From Gaeumannomyces sp. JS-464 (Eukaryota; Ascomycota; Sordariomycetes; Magnaporthales; Magnaporthaceae), in the NCBI GenBank assembly GCA_002197995.1, contig NGZR01000003.1, forward strand, positions 5,208,001 through 5,272,000: 64,000 bases of DNA, in the 5' to 3' direction. Positions within the stretch are counted from its first letter, which is position 1, and every line of letters starts with the position of its first letter. Below the pieces are notes generated by a model. It did not search any database. It worked only from the letters and a program-made list of their open reading frames with translations, and had not been told where the DNA came from. Of this stretch, positions 21,962-34,702 are shown piece after piece. A program made the position numbers and the translations under genes.

Positions 21962-22739
21962 CAGCGGTGTCGAAATGACAAAGAAGCAGCGTGGCTCTGG
22001 CAGGCTGAACTGGTGGGAGAAAATACCTAGGCTTGCGTTTGTTGTGTGGGTTCCAACTCCCTGGCGCCCCAGGCGCGCCCGTCGTGTCCTCGCTAAATCG
22101 GGGCGCGGCTATCGGGTCCATGCCGAACCTCGACCCGTTGGTACCCGGGCAGGTACCTATTTTCTGCGAAGGATGGAACCAACAAACCCAACTTGCATGC
22201 ATTATTTTACGCGCTGGTTTCAACCCCGCGATGTCTTTCGCGTATCGCCCAACTGCGTTAGGTGATACGCTCCCAACGGCCCACGAACAGGAGCCCGCGC
22301 GGGATTCGGTCCTACCGGATGGCCGTATACAAGCCAGAACCGGCCCGGACGTCTTTCCCTGGCGGCAAAGAGAAGCATTTCCCTTCAGTTCACATGCATT
22401 CTGCGCGGCAATGGTCCCTGCCCCTTGCAAATCCTGGCCCACACCATGACCGAGAAAGTAGGCCGGTGCCTGAAGATGGCTCCCTACCTGGTCTGCCGGG
22501 CCCGACGACACGTCGAAAATTCCTGATGAAAAAGAAAAAGAAAAACACCGGAACGACCCGTCACTTCGGGCTGTTAAGCGCATGTATAAACCCATTCCAG
22601 AGTTCACCTTCACATTAGGTTCTACGTTGCCCTGCATCCAAGTTCCCTCCGCAAACATCACACGTACCTCGGCGCCGACCTACGACCTTCTGGCCATCCT
22701 CCAGACCCATTTCTACATACCCACTATACCAACATCAAC
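21962..22739. other. Intergenic between divergent genes
   Basis: Upstream region shared by the APH-like gene (-) and the first DUF7770-like gene (+). A 275-codon minus-strand frame crosses it but overlaps the APH-like gene and has no recognisable features. Confidence 0.4.
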
Positions 22740-23225
22740 ATGTTCTCCCTCGACGGGAACTGGGAAGCTGACAAGCTTGACCCTGCCTCCTTGTCTCAAA
22801 TCGTCGTCCTCGTCCACCTTGTCGCATACCCCAACGAAAAAAACGAGGGCGACGAACAAGGTGTCCCGCCGACGAACCACTGGTGCATGTTCCTCGAGCT
22901 CAAAAACAACAAATCAATTCGGCTCGATATGATTCCTGGTTGGGGCACCGACGGTTGCCGGGGGAAGATCGAGATATCCACGAAGCCTTACAAAGTCACC
23001 CGCAACCATATCAAGCTCGTGACCTTCGGCGCCACCATGAATGTCACAGCCAGCAAGGTTGTCGACCTGATTGTCAAGCGGGGGAGGCAGGAGTATCAAT
23101 TCACGCCGGAATGGGAGGGCTGCAGGCATTGGAACAAGATTGTAGTCGGTGAAGCGATGTCCTTCTATTGGGTTTATCCCAATGGCATGGAAATCCGTTC
23201 GATGGGCGAAGGGACTTTCCGCTGA
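22740..23225 (+). CDS. DUF7770-like fungal protein, short copy
   Basis: Intact 161-residue single-exon gene. Its core reads GVPPTNHWCMFLELK, SIRLDMIPGWGTDGCRGKIE, VTASKVVDLIVKRGRQEYQF and TPEWEGCRHW, the signature of a fungus-restricted family that I know as DUF7770 (name from memory, function unknown). No signal peptide or membrane segment is visible. Compared with the next gene it lacks about 20 residues between EGCRHWNKIVVGE and MSFYW, the segment that in the longer copy reads DLEQMGIVGEGSAAEAKEAL. It is a tandem, same-strand paralogue 408 bases upstream of the longer copy. Confidence 0.75.
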   Translation: MFSLDGNWEADKLDPASLSQIVVLVHLVAYPNEKNEGDEQGVPPTNHWCMFLELKNNKSIRLDMIPGWGTDGCRGKIEISTKPYKVTRNHIKLVTFGATMNVTASKVVDLIVKRGRQEYQFTPEWEGCRHWNKIVVGEAMSFYWVYPNGMEIRSMGEGTFR

Positions 23226-23632
23226 AAAATGGTGGGGGTGGGGTTGTGGGGCTAAATTGTGAGCTAAGACGGGCGTCGAAGGAGCGCTGGATCGCGGGCT
23301 GGCGAGACCTAGAAACAAGACGAGCACAGTACGTTCTAGGTAAAGAGACCGAGTAAGAACTACCTAGGTAGGGAATTAGATCAAGATATAATTCGAGCTT
23401 CGGGCTTTGAAATCGAAAACCTTTGCGTCGACACTCATTGGCCGTTTGGACAGCTACCTAGCTAATTTCAGCCACGAGGTGAAGAGATGTGTTGGGGCGC
23501 GGCGGTGAGCGCACACGTCGCAGAAATACAAGCGCCAGTCCCATTCTATGTGCCCCTCCAAGCAAACCCACTTTCCATACCAGCCGCTCAACCACCGCCC
23601 GCGGCCGAGGGCTTCCTTCTCCCGCACCCATC
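23226..23632. other. Intergenic between tandem paralogues
   Basis: 407 bases. It contains the palindrome TACCTAGGTA at 23361-23370 and otherwise nothing recognised. Confidence 0.45.
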
Positions 23633-24268
23633 ATGCCAGGCGAAACGGAGACCTCATGGGCTGCAGTCGTCCGCAGCGTTTCCGACATTGGCGACAATTG
23701 GGATACCGACGCATTTCGAAAGGAGGACCTCGCCGCTGCGATTGAAGTCCTCCACCTCTGCACACTCCGAAATGATAACAACGAGGGGGACGAGAATGGC
23801 GAGCCGCCCACCAACCACTGGACCATGTCTCTCCAGACATCCCCTACCTCATGCGTGACGCTGGACATGGCCCCCGGCTACGGTAACGAAGGGATCCGCG
23901 GCAAGATTGAGCTTGCATCCCTTCCCAGCCAGCCCTATAATACCGAGGAAACCTTGAGGACCTGCTCCTTTCGGCCTGCACGTGCCATCACCGTCGCAAA
24001 CATCATCGAGGAGATTAACGGCAAAGGCAGGGATGCATTCGACTTCTCGCCCGAATGGGAGGGCAGCCGCGCTTGGCTGTCCATCGTGATGGGCGACCTG
24101 GAGCAAATGGGAATCGTCGGCGAAGGATCCGCCGCAGAAGCAAAGGAGGCCTTGCTGATGTACTGGAGGAACCCCGAGGGCTCCGAGCCCAGGATTATGA
24201 GGGAGGGCAGATTTAGGAGCAGCCCCACGCAGAAGGTAGACGGAACCGACAGCAAGGCCGAGGCATGA
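23633..24268 (+). CDS. DUF7770-like fungal protein, long copy
   Basis: Intact 211-residue gene starting MPGETETSWAAVVRS. It has GEPPTNHWTMSLQT, TLDMAPGYGNEGIRGKIELA, ITVANIIEEINGKGRDAF, FSPEWEGSRAWLSIVMGDLE and LLMYWRNPEGSE, the same core as the upstream paralogue plus the full DLE..GSA segment. The ATG at 23633 is chosen because it matches the length of the family; the frame is open further upstream without conserved sequence. Role unknown. The pair probably arose by tandem duplication. Confidence 0.77.
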   Translation: MPGETETSWAAVVRSVSDIGDNWDTDAFRKEDLAAAIEVLHLCTLRNDNNEGDENGEPPTNHWTMSLQTSPTSCVTLDMAPGYGNEGIRGKIELASLPSQPYNTEETLRTCSFRPARAITVANIIEEINGKGRDAFDFSPEWEGSRAWLSIVMGDLEQMGIVGEGSAAEAKEALLMYWRNPEGSEPRIMREGRFRSSPTQKVDGTDSKAEA

Positions 24269-25550
24269 ATGGGTGTGTGCCGTCGCTGCCGTCGCTGCTG
24301 GCGAGCTGGAGCTATGAAGCGGTATATAGGCAGATAACATGTCATTATGACCACAAAGAATGCGCCGCATGATACATAAAACGTCCGCAATGTTTTGATG
24401 ACGAGAACGTACTCACAGCAAAAAATCCGCCACTTGGCGCCGTCTTCAAGGCCAGCGCTGCAGCGCTGGTGGCAGCAGAAAACGCGGCTACTTCTTAATA
24501 AGCTAGGCTTTCTTTTTCTCTCTTTTTTCTTTGGTAATCCTCCGGTCGTTGCTGCGACCGCTGTTCTCTTGGGAATTGCTTTCCTCAATATTTCCTTCGT
24601 GGGCTGGCGGCTACGTAAGTACCTAGAGGTACCTGGGTAGGCGTGTTTGTGCAAATCTTAACATGTTTTTTCCTGTTAGCTCCGGCTTAGTTTTAAATCT
24701 AAACTCCGATGTTGGCCAGCTTAAAACCCTTCCATGGGGATTATTTAAGCTGTTAAACCCCTTACCTTTGTTATTGTTCTTCTCTTTCTTTTCCCTTGAT
24801 GATCTTAACCTACCCTCTCAGCCTATGTGCGCAGCTGCCCGCCTGGTCTTCTACTTTTTCACATCCTGAAAGTTTTATGCAAATTGTTTAAAAGAACAGG
24901 CTTGGTGACTCACTAGCTCACGATATAAGGGGTGGCATTCCTAATCCCCTTTACCGTCTCTTCAAACTTTCTTTATATAATTTACGGATCCTGTACCTCC
25001 CTGTTCTTATATCTTCATCTAGATTATTTGAACGGGGGTGGAAGGAAAGGCGCCAAATCTTTTGTCGCCTTGTTGATATCCAGCCCCACTTATTCCCATC
25101 ACCCGAGTGGGGTGGGCTCTCTCCCCCCGCCACTCAAAATTGCTGGCTCAATGGCGCCAAACGCAAACTTGGAACTTTAAACGGACCTCCCGCGTAAACA
25201 TTGATCGCCATTCCACACAAACACATCAATCAGATTGATAAGTTCATCGCCACATCCTCGCCCAAACTGCCCGTTTATCAATAGAAGCACTCGCATCACT
25301 ATCAATCTGAAGTCTTAAGTAAGCTCTGAATATTACATTCTGTCCTGACTCCTTCCTTGCCTGTGGCGATCCCGCTGCTTTGAACCGACGGGAATCGAGT
25401 CTGTTTGCGCGTGGACTCCACAGGACCGCACGCAAACATATCGGCGTGGGAGCCACACAAACGCAAGGCACCGACAAACTTCACGAAGTACCCGACGGTC
25501 TTGAAAGCTGACAGGGTGATAATAGGCTAAGCCTACTCTTGGCCTTCAAG
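24269..25550. other. AT-rich intergenic stretch
   Basis: 1.3 kb, clearly AT-richer than its surroundings between about 24480 and 25140. It may be relic repeat sequence. I see no transposase motif, long repeat or RNA gene. Confidence 0.4.
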
Positions 25551-26311
<761 letters not shown>

Positions 26312-27927
26312 GCGCTACGGCTAGTCCATGTTGCGGGTGGGGCATCAGAGTGTTGCCGTTTGGTGGGGGAAGATGTGTTCTGATCCTGACGAGACAGGCT
26401 GGGGCTTTTAGATGTAAATTTGTTCTCATGCACGGATTATGCCTGCATCTCTCTATCGTTTCTCTTTGTAAGTCTAAGGCAGGTTAGATACACCAGCTGC
26501 GGAGTTTATTGTATTCAGGTTGTTGTTCAAAACATCATGGCAGCTTTTCACGCCAAGTTTGATTTCCATTCTCAGGTTGTATTTTTTAAACAAAGCAAAT
26601 AGAAAGCTATCATGATCATGTTCGCATCATAAACGAGCCCCTCATCCCCAGTCAGTAGCAGAGTTTTATAGACCGCGTTTGCGGGCAGCGAAAAGTGCGG
26701 GTTAATAAAGGATGGTAGTCGTGTTCCTAGATAGTCCGAAGTGCTTCTTTTGATGCGACTCCGAGGAATGGAAGCACCCCCGGCCGGGCACCCCCGGCAG
26801 CAAGTCAGCATGTAATCAATCCAAAGCTTAAACTGTTCACGACCAAGCTGGCAAAAAACGAGAATTCGCAATGATCTCGGAATGAGTTGCAAGCATACGA
26901 TAAGATACTGACTTCGTACACGACCGACCGCAACATAAATGTATTACGCATTAATTATTGGAAATGCTCCTGCTTCCCTGGAAACAACCAAGTCAATGAA
27001 GTCAATAATCCTCCGCCGAGCGTGCTGTCTTGAAAATGTACAATACACTCAAATTCTCTGCTCCGCCGTACAGCCCAAAAAGGTCACGAAACCGACCGCG
27101 GCAAAGGAGATACCATATCCAATACGGCGATGCTGCCCAGCAGGGACAGGGCTTCGTGTGTTATCTAGAAGCTCCCCGAGCTTGAGAACTAGTGGCTGTG
27201 CTTGTTTTTAGCTCCCCGGATTGCCGTCCAGCGACTGCACGACGCCCGGGCCCGGACCACTCGATACAGGCTCTTCGATAGGCTAAAACGTATTATGAAA
27301 TAAATTAACTCCTCTACTTTGGCGTTTACACTGGCTCCTCGTTTCTCTGGGGGCCCGATACCCAAGACTCTCTGATCCTAGCCTGGCTTTCTGTCTCTGG
27401 ATCTCTCTGTCTTTCTAGGTTTTGTTCTCGTCGTCTCGGGAAGACTAGCGCCACCAAGTTGTTGGTTCACCGAATGCATAGCATGCAGTACGTCCTTGAT
27501 GCAGGGATCGACATCTCCAAAGACCGGATAAAGTTCTCTGGACGGTGAGAGACTCTGCCTACATCAATAGGTAGTTTTCCCTTAAAAGCCATTCTCCAGG
27601 AGTACCAGCAAAGTTGGGAAATCGCACAGTACTCGTGACCCTTCACGAGCCTCTGTGGGTTTAGTCTGACATTTGCTTCCCGCCGGTGCGCGGGGGTTGC
27701 CTCCCCTACTGTGAGAGCAGGTTGTAGCTTCATGAATGGGAGTAAGAGTGATCTGTGCCTTTGGCCGAATGATTGTAATAATTATATACATTATGGAAAT
27801 AAAATTACCAATTTGGCCGCTCGATAAAAAAAAAACCAGGGTAATATGTTGGCATCGACCGCTTTGGTCTAGGATATGATCTGCAGTCGCGCAGGAAAGC
27901 GAGTAGCAGCTAGCGATCCATTAAATA
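26312..27927. other. Intergenic, no supported gene
   Basis: 1.6 kb between convergent genes. Only short unconvincing frames are present. Includes mildly AT-rich sections and a short A-run at 27827-27836. Confidence 0.45.
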
Positions 27928-29018
27928 TTACGTTCGGCCGCCACCCCTAGGCTCTGCACTCAGCTCGGCTATTGACTCGGACCGTACTGATGGGGTCGCC
28001 GGCGAGTCTTCCCGTAGCGACATTAACCTAGACTGCGAGGCCTGTGGCGTGGCATGCCTCGGTGAGCCGAGGGGGTCGGCGGGGAGCTCGTACGTGTCGG
28101 GAGATGCCAGCGCAAGTGTATCTTTTGAAGGGGTGCGTCTCGCCCAGTGGGTGCTGCGCGCGACGGAACCGGGACGCCGCGGTGGCCTGGTCTCGCCGCG
28201 GGCGTTTGTGGGTACGCGAGGGGCGGTCATCAGGCCTCCGCGAGGGTCCTGCACGACGACGGTTCGGTCGTCGTCGTCGACGCCCAGCTGCGTCTGCTTG
28301 CGGACGCGATGGACCAGGTAGCCCAGCACGCCGGCGAGAATGAGCACGAACAGGGTTGCGCCCACCGCAAGTCCGGCTTTCTTCGCCGTCGGTAAGGCCG
28401 CCCGGGGCTTGCTTGGCCCCGGTGGATTCGGGGCTCGCGGTTGACGATGAGTTCTGGGCGGGCGCTGTTGGCTGGAGTGCCCCTGTGGAGTTGGTTGGGT
28501 TGGTGGGCGTTGCTGTGCTGTTATTGCTTGGAGTTGTCCGGTTGGCGCTGGCGGCTAGCGATTCCGCGGACTGAAGAGCCATGGCCGCATCTTTGTTAGC
28601 AGCATGTCGTGGGATTGAAGGAAACGTCGGCAGCGGGAGTGGCAGAGCGTACCTGATCCTGCTTGTCAAGCTGGAAGAAGGGTGAGTAGTACAGGGCGCC
28701 ATCGTTGACCCCAAAGGCGTATTCTCCCAGAGCAAGCGATAAGGGAAGCGTGACAGTGTACTGTGCTTCGTTCGTGTCGGCTAGCTTATCGACGAGAGCG
28801 AGACTCTGCTTGTCAGGCGACTTCGTGAACAAGAAAATTGACGCGGTTCCTCCACTGCTGCCGTTCCACGAGATGGTAAAAGGCCGGCCCCTGATCACGT
28901 TCCAGTCCTTGTTGGTCAGACGCAGCGTCCGCTCCTGGCCGCTGGCGAGCCCGAGTACTGTTGCGAGGACGAACAGCAGCACTGGCAGAAGCCGTGAAGC
29001 GCCGGCTCTTGCCCACAT
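27928..29018 (-). CDS. Kre9/Knh1-like secreted membrane protein with Ser/Thr-rich stalk and one TM helix
   Basis: The start at 29018 gives a signal peptide (MWARAGASRLLPVLLFVLAT) and then an Ig-like domain of the Ser-Thr-rich membrane-anchored family: ITN/LTNKDWNVIRGRPFTISW, SIFLFTKSP, YTVTLPLSLALGEYAFGV. An intron (28571-28652) joins QLDKQDQ to SAESLAASANRT. An Asn/Ser/Thr-rich stalk follows, then a transmembrane helix (GATLFVLILAGVLGYLVHRV) and a 110-residue cytoplasmic tail beginning RKQTQLGVDDDDRT. One extra G in the run at 28401-28403 (plus-strand CCC) shifts the frame just before the helix; removing it gives 336 codons. The architecture suggests a cell-surface or cell-wall sensor-like protein, but no partner is known. 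Confidence 0.75.
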
Positions 29019-31953
29019 CTTGGCTGGCTGGCGCGTAGAGCAAAGGAGATCGAGGCTGTCGGCGGTGGTGCAGGGCACTCTGTATGCCCATACTTCTTGT
29101 CGGCGGGGGCGCAAACCACCCCAAGCAGCAGCAAGCTCGAAAGGAAAACGAGGCCGGAAGCAGCGAATTTCCTGGGCCTTCGTGAAGGAAAGCTGGGTTG
29201 ACGGGCGGTCAGGACATGCCCACGTCTCACCTTGTGAGCGGGAAGATGCAGCCGGAGCGGCCAAGGTGCCGTGGTGGATTTTTCCCTCATGTTGGGGAAG
29301 GGGCCCGGTAAACGGGGCTTCGCGGCGCGCGGTGGGATTCCGGCATCGACCCTGGAACCAACAGCGAAAAACGCATGAGCAAGGGGGCCGGAGCGAGATT
29401 TGGCAATGTATCGGCTTGGCATTCCAAACTGGGAGGGATCACTGTACCTGCGTCGTATTGTGTTGTCCAGAACACAAAAGAACAACAAGCTGCCAGGGAC
29501 AGCAAAGCCATCGATTGAAAGTCTGCGCCTTCGGGCTGCAGGTGACAAGCCAGCGGCACAGCAATATGGCCCCCCACCCCCAAGCAGTATCACCAAATAA
29601 ATAAAATTTGGCGTTGACATTGAACCGACTTGCTTTTGGGATCGGGAGGGAAAATGGGGCTAGGTCATGTAAGTCGTTGCCAGAATGGAGGAACGAAGAG
29701 TCTGGCACATTCTTCTTTCGAGACTGGTCGCCGGCACCGTCGGTGGGCAAGGACCAAACCCTCAGGAAGCTGCTCGCTGCTAGAGGGCGACGAAGGTCCG
29801 GTTCCATGAATCGGAGCAGAGTGCTTATTTTCCCTGCATGAGCCGGCTCAGCCCACCACACCAACAACCAAAGATCTGACTGGGGACCCTGGCTTGGCCA
29901 CGCGATGGCGGGGTTCTGCGCCTTTCGGTTGTTGCCCAGCGCTGACACCCCAATTTCCCCTGCTGAGTGGCGCCAGCTTTCTGTCCCTTTCGCTCGGCCA
30001 ACGCGTCCTTCGGTGCGGCGCAACCTTTGGTCGTGATCCCTTCGCATAAAGAGCATCTTCGTTGTCCCGACCGCATGGATTGCATCCACTTGGTTGGTAC
30101 CTACCTGGTTAGGCTCCCCTCCCCGTTGAAGCGACCAGCATCTTCCCAGTCCCGCATCCACATCCCCTGTCGCGCGAGTCTGAGTCTTGTTGCCTGGAGT
30201 CCACGGCTTCTCCCGACGACTCCATTTGGATCGTGATGCCCAATCCGCCGTCAATGCGACGGTAGGAGACAAGCTCACAGTCTTTGCTCCTAACTGGCCG
30301 ACACACCTTGAAAGGGCCATGCCTTTGCCCCCGAGACAGTGCCGCTTGTCGTTTTCTCGCTCTTGCGGGCCGAGGCTACCGCCATAGGCAACAGCGAATG
30401 CTTGCCGTTAGCTGGCCCAGCGGCCTTGTCTGTCATGCCGGCTCCTGGTACCCGCAATGTCTCCGTCGCTGTTCCCACTACCCCCAAATTCCTGCTCGTC
30501 TCGCAAAGGCTGTGGGCAAACGCGTGGAGCGCCAACACAGCCGTAACTACTATCACGCAATAAAAGAAGGATAAGCACAAGACTCGTGACCGAGGTATTC
30601 TGCATACCAGGTATCCAGTGGTTGGGGAGAACCTCTCTTTCGACGCCCCAGCCCCGAGACCCGCAAGACGCAGCCCTTCAGCCTAGTCGCGACATCCCGC
30701 CGAGCTATCCCCTTAGCCATTGCTCGTATAAGTACGCTTGTAAGTTATCCTATGAGGCCATGATGATGGGCGCGAGCAAGAGCGCCACTGCAAGCCCTCA
30801 CATCCCTCGTTTTGGCCATCTTTAGCCCACTCGCGGCGGAATTGCTGGTCCCGGCCTCCTCCCGTGTCATACTGGGTGGTGTGGATGGGGTGCCAGGCGC
30901 TGTCACTTTTGCGCAGCGCTTCTATACGCGGTCGGAAGTTGGCGAGTATCCGTCCCGCCCGGGGGGCGCGCGAGCAATGTTAGCATGTTCATGGTTTGGG
31001 GGTACAGCTTGCCCATCTTGGTCTCGCGCTCCAGAAAGAGATGTCTTCGATCCTCCCGAAGAAGAACATGAGCGTCCAATCAATCACGGTATACGTCCTG
31101 TTTTGCGTCGGGCCTTATCTGCACGTCTTCCGGACTCGCGAGTATGGGCGCGAAGTCAGCGGCCTGGGCTTCCTGGGTGCACGCGTCCATGCGCTCGTTA
31201 GACCCTTGGCGCTGGCGGTCTCGTCCTCGAAAACGGGCTCGTCACAGTGACCAGACACCGCTATGACAGGAACATCTGTGTTATTGAGGTAGGATAAGAT
31301 GCCCATTTGTTAGTCCTGATGGGCGACAGCTCCTAGGGACAGGCAGATTCCGGGCACTTACCTCTGGAGCTCAACGGGGCCACAGATACGCCAACAGCGG
31401 CAAGGATAAGAAGAATAAAACCCCGCCGAGCACGGGGGTCGGAATAGCCGCTCTAGCCCGCCAACACGACCTGAGCTGGCCCGGCAGGGCTCGATGACGC
31501 TGATGGAGTTGTCCCAACTGGTTCCGGCGGTCCTGGGATGGACCTGGAGCTGCTGTCTCAGGACAGCGCGGGGTGTCGCTGCGTCCTTCCCTGGCAGGGA
31601 AGGAACATTGACACCGAAAAAATGGATCCACCTAGAGTGTGCCAGCTGCGGGATGGACGGGTACCTGGTGTCACAAATACGTCCTCATGGCACATCTCTC
31701 TTCCTCGATGTTCCATCCCTGCCCGGTTATCAGATGGCACCCATGCACCTGCAAGCTGCCCCCCATAAAAGCTGGGCTGGGAGGCGGGTAGAGTGCGCAG
31801 AACTACGTCGGTACGTCCGCCACGGCAGTTGTTCCATGTTTCGAGCTCGGAGTATCTTCTGACGTCAATCTCCGCCCTCGTGCCATTGCCCTATTCCCCT
31901 CTTTCTGCGATCAACACCTCATCCCCACGGAACATTCGAGCGTGGAAGCGAGC
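29019..31953. other. Long intergenic stretch, no supported gene
   Basis: 2.9 kb between divergent genes. Several frames of 80-290 codons overlap on both strands (the longest at 29439-30320, minus), none with recognisable motifs. Near 31880-31930 lies CT-rich promoter-like sequence for the deacetylase gene. Confidence 0.45.
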
Positions 31954-33278
31954 ATGGGGAAGAAAAAGGTTCTCTGCAGGTACGACTTCCCTGGCCGGAT
32001 TCCGTCCGACCTGGTGTCTATACACGTGGCTCAAGGAAAGCAGCTAACGGATCTCATGATCAGTTATGGGGTGGATGTCGACGCCGTGGCCGGCTGGCTG
32101 GGATCCTACGGCGGCCAGGATAGCACGAGCGACATCAGCCGGGGCATGTTCGCAGGCACTGTGGGCACGCGACGCCTCCTCAAACTGTTCGACAAACACG
32201 GCATCAAGGCCTCCTGGTTCATCCCCGGCCACTCGCTCGAGACGTTCCCCGAGGAGAGCGCCATGATCCGGGACGCGGGCCACGAGATCGGCCTGCACGG
32301 CTACAGCCACGAGAACCCCGTCGACATGACGCTCGAGCAGCAGCGCGACGTCCTTGACAAGACCTGGAAGATGCTCACCGACTTCTGCGGCGGGAAGCCG
32401 CCCAGGGGCAGCGTGGCCCCCTGGTGGGAGACGAGCAGGGAGGGGACCGAACTGCTCCTCAGCTACGGGATCGAGTACGACCACTCCATGTCGCACCACG
32501 ACTGCCAGCCTTACTGGCTTCGAGCGGGCGACAGCTGGACCAAGATCGACTATTCCAAAAAGGCCGATGAGTGGATGAAGCCGCTCGTCAAGGGCAAGGA
32601 GACTGGCTTGGTAGAGATTCCGGCGAGCTGGTACATAGATGACCTGCCGCCAATGATGTTTATCAAGAACTCGCCCAACTCCCATGGCTGGGTTAACCCA
32701 CGGTAGGATACTTGAGCTTCCTGCACGCGGACGGGATCCGTCGGGGCCGGTTATTTCGCTGACTTGTTTACTCTTTGGTCTAGCGATGTCGAGGATATCT
32801 GGAAAGATCACTTTGACTACTTCTATCGAGAATACGGTAACGGGCGTCTCTTCCCGGTTTGGAAAATGTCGGAGCTCTGTACTGATTCCCTGAATTCTGA
32901 CAGACGAATTCATCTTTCCCATGACAATTCATCCAGACGTATCGGGCAGACCCCACGCGCTTCTCATGCACGAGCGTATCATCGAGCACATCAACAAACA
33001 CGAGGGGGTGGAGTGGGTGACAATGGCTGAGGTAATTCGGAACTTTCTTTCCGGTTGTCCTCTCTTCATACGATGTACTACCCCTCGTCTCTCATCTCGA
33101 GAGCTTGGGTGGCGATATTTGCCTTTGGACAAGGACTTTTTCTAACAACGGCTTTTAGATGTGTGATTATTTCAAGAGCAAGAACGTACCCCCCGACGAC
33201 GCTCTGCTGCCAGCAAGCCAAGAAGAAGTGATGAAGAAGTATCATGAATGGAAATCAAGCACAACACACGGGTCCTAA
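31954..33278 (+). CDS. Polysaccharide deacetylase (NodB homology, CE4-like)
   Basis: Intact five-exon gene: 31954-31979, 32064-32702, 32784-32836, 32904-33031 and 33159-33278, total 322 codons with GT..AG at every junction. It begins MGKKKVLC then [18 protein letters not shown]. It has the metal-binding region [33 protein letters not shown] (HxxxH) and [13 protein letters not shown], then [31 protein letters not shown] and the C-terminal [19 protein letters not shown]. It belongs to the cytosolic polysaccharide deacetylase subgroup near HpPgdA-like enzymes. There is no signal peptide, so an intracellular or non-chitin substrate is likely. The very short first exon (26 nt) is usual for this subgroup. 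Confidence 0.92.
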
Positions 33279-34025
33279 GGAAGTTAAGGACACGGCGGTC
33301 GTACAGAGAACCTGACTGTGATGCAATGGCATAGGTCCTTTACTTTTTTTCTTCTTTCTTTCGGGTTGTCTCCTGGGTTAATTCATTGTTTCCATCGTTC
33401 CGGGCTTGGCCAGTCCGGCAGGCTGTCTTGATTAGAGGTTGTGTCGAGATTTCAGAACTACAATTCCACGGGGCGAGTCTGTGGCAGGCAGCCTGGAAGA
33501 TGTAGATAGAAGACGAGGATTTGACGTCCACCAGCGGGCAGGGCGGTGCTGGGGACTTGTCGTCCGAGGGGGATGACGATGATATCCACGCATATTGGTG
33601 ACTCGTAGGAGGACTCTCTGTATCAAGTTTACATGCAGAGGAGGCATTAGCACCAACAACGTATTAGGTTCACATGGAGAAGGGGAATCCAATCCGTAAA
33701 GGCTGGTGGTCCAGTCGCCCCTAGTGCTCTTGATTTTATGAGCACCGTTTTGTGGGATGAGGTGCGGCTCCTGAGCTGTTAGGAAACATAAGTTCTTTAT
33801 CACGCCTTGAATACAAGGTCTCACTTGGGCTTTCATGGCAAGGCTCTGGTCACCCTTTCGGATGTATTCGATTCTCTGGTCCAACTCTGGCCCTCAATCC
33901 CACCAGAAATGGTCTATCTCAAACACGCTGTTTTGTCCTTGCCCTTCCCGGCCGGGCCAGCCACCCACCCGCATCCACCACCGCCTCCCCCGCGCGTCCC
34001 CCGTCTTCCTTCTTCCTCCCCCATG
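33279..34025. other. Intergenic between convergent genes
   Basis: About 750 bases. Nothing recognised beyond likely 3' UTRs. Confidence 0.45.
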
Positions 34026-34699
34026 TCACGACGGCACCCCCGCCCCGCCGTGGTTCTTGGTGCAGTGGCCTTTGAGGGCCGGCAGGCCTGCGTACCCCTG
34101 GCCGCACACGCCGCACACGAAGGGCAGCAGGGTCAGGACGGGCCTCGGCGGCTGGCCAGGATGCTTGGCCTTGTCGTGGGACCGCAGCGTGCGGCCGTGC
34201 CGGAAGGCCTGGAGGCACTTGTGGCAGAAGTTTGGCCCCTCCTTGCCGCGGTGCCTCTCCCTGTGGTGCCGCTTCAGGCCCGACCACAGGGAGAACTTGG
34301 CGTCGCAAAAGGCGCAACAGAACACCCTGTCGTCGTCGTCGTCATCCTCATCCTCGCTGTCCTCCTCGGGGATGGTTTCGAGGGGCGCGGGGGGCAGGGC
34401 TGCGGCGGAGGAGGAGGCGGCAGCCGGCGGAGGGGCAGAGGCGGGGCCGGAGCCGGAAGATCCCCCTACCCGGAACTTGATGGGCATGATGGGGTGGATC
34501 TCGAGGGGGTCCCAGGCGAGGACGATGTCCCTGATGCGGTTTTTGGACTCGAAGTCGAGATCGGCGTCCACAGTGATGATGCAGACGGTGGCGTCGAGGT
34601 CTGCGCGGTAGTTGATGTGGGGGCAACGAGGTCCATGGCAAAACGGATCTCGTTGCGGAGGAGGCTGCCGACGCGACGGAGGGGGTCTGCATGGCTCAT
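34026..34699 (-). CDS. C2H2 zinc-finger protein (three fingers), frame broken
   Basis: Proposed start at 34699 (MSHADPLRRVGSLLRNE). After AMDLVAP the frame must shift to PHINYRADLDATVCIITVDA; one C is missing from the run at 34619-34623 (GGGGG on the plus strand). With it restored there are 225 codons. The middle has a DILDFESKNRIRDIVLAWDP-like segment (seen as DFESKNRIRDIVLAWDPLE) and an acidic EEDSEDEDDDDDD patch. Three C2H2 fingers follow: CAFC..H..H, CHKC..H..H and CGVC..H..H, the spacing between the second Cys and first His being 12 residues. This suggests a nuclear DNA- or RNA-binding protein. Its target is unknown. The upstream region has an unusual directional CAAGCC array. Confidence 0.75.
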
Positions 34700-34702
34700 C
34701 TT

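Noticed and set aside
21834..22661. 275-codon minus-strand ORF
   Set aside because: Overlaps the APH-like start region in another frame and lacks recognisable content.
24445..24475. Short GC inverted repeat (CAGCGCTGCAGCGCTGG) as a structured RNA
   Set aside because: Too short and isolated; no terminator or conserved context to support a function.
29439..30320. 293-codon minus-strand ORF
   Set aside because: No motif, no fungal family resemblance, overlapping frames on both strands; likely chance.
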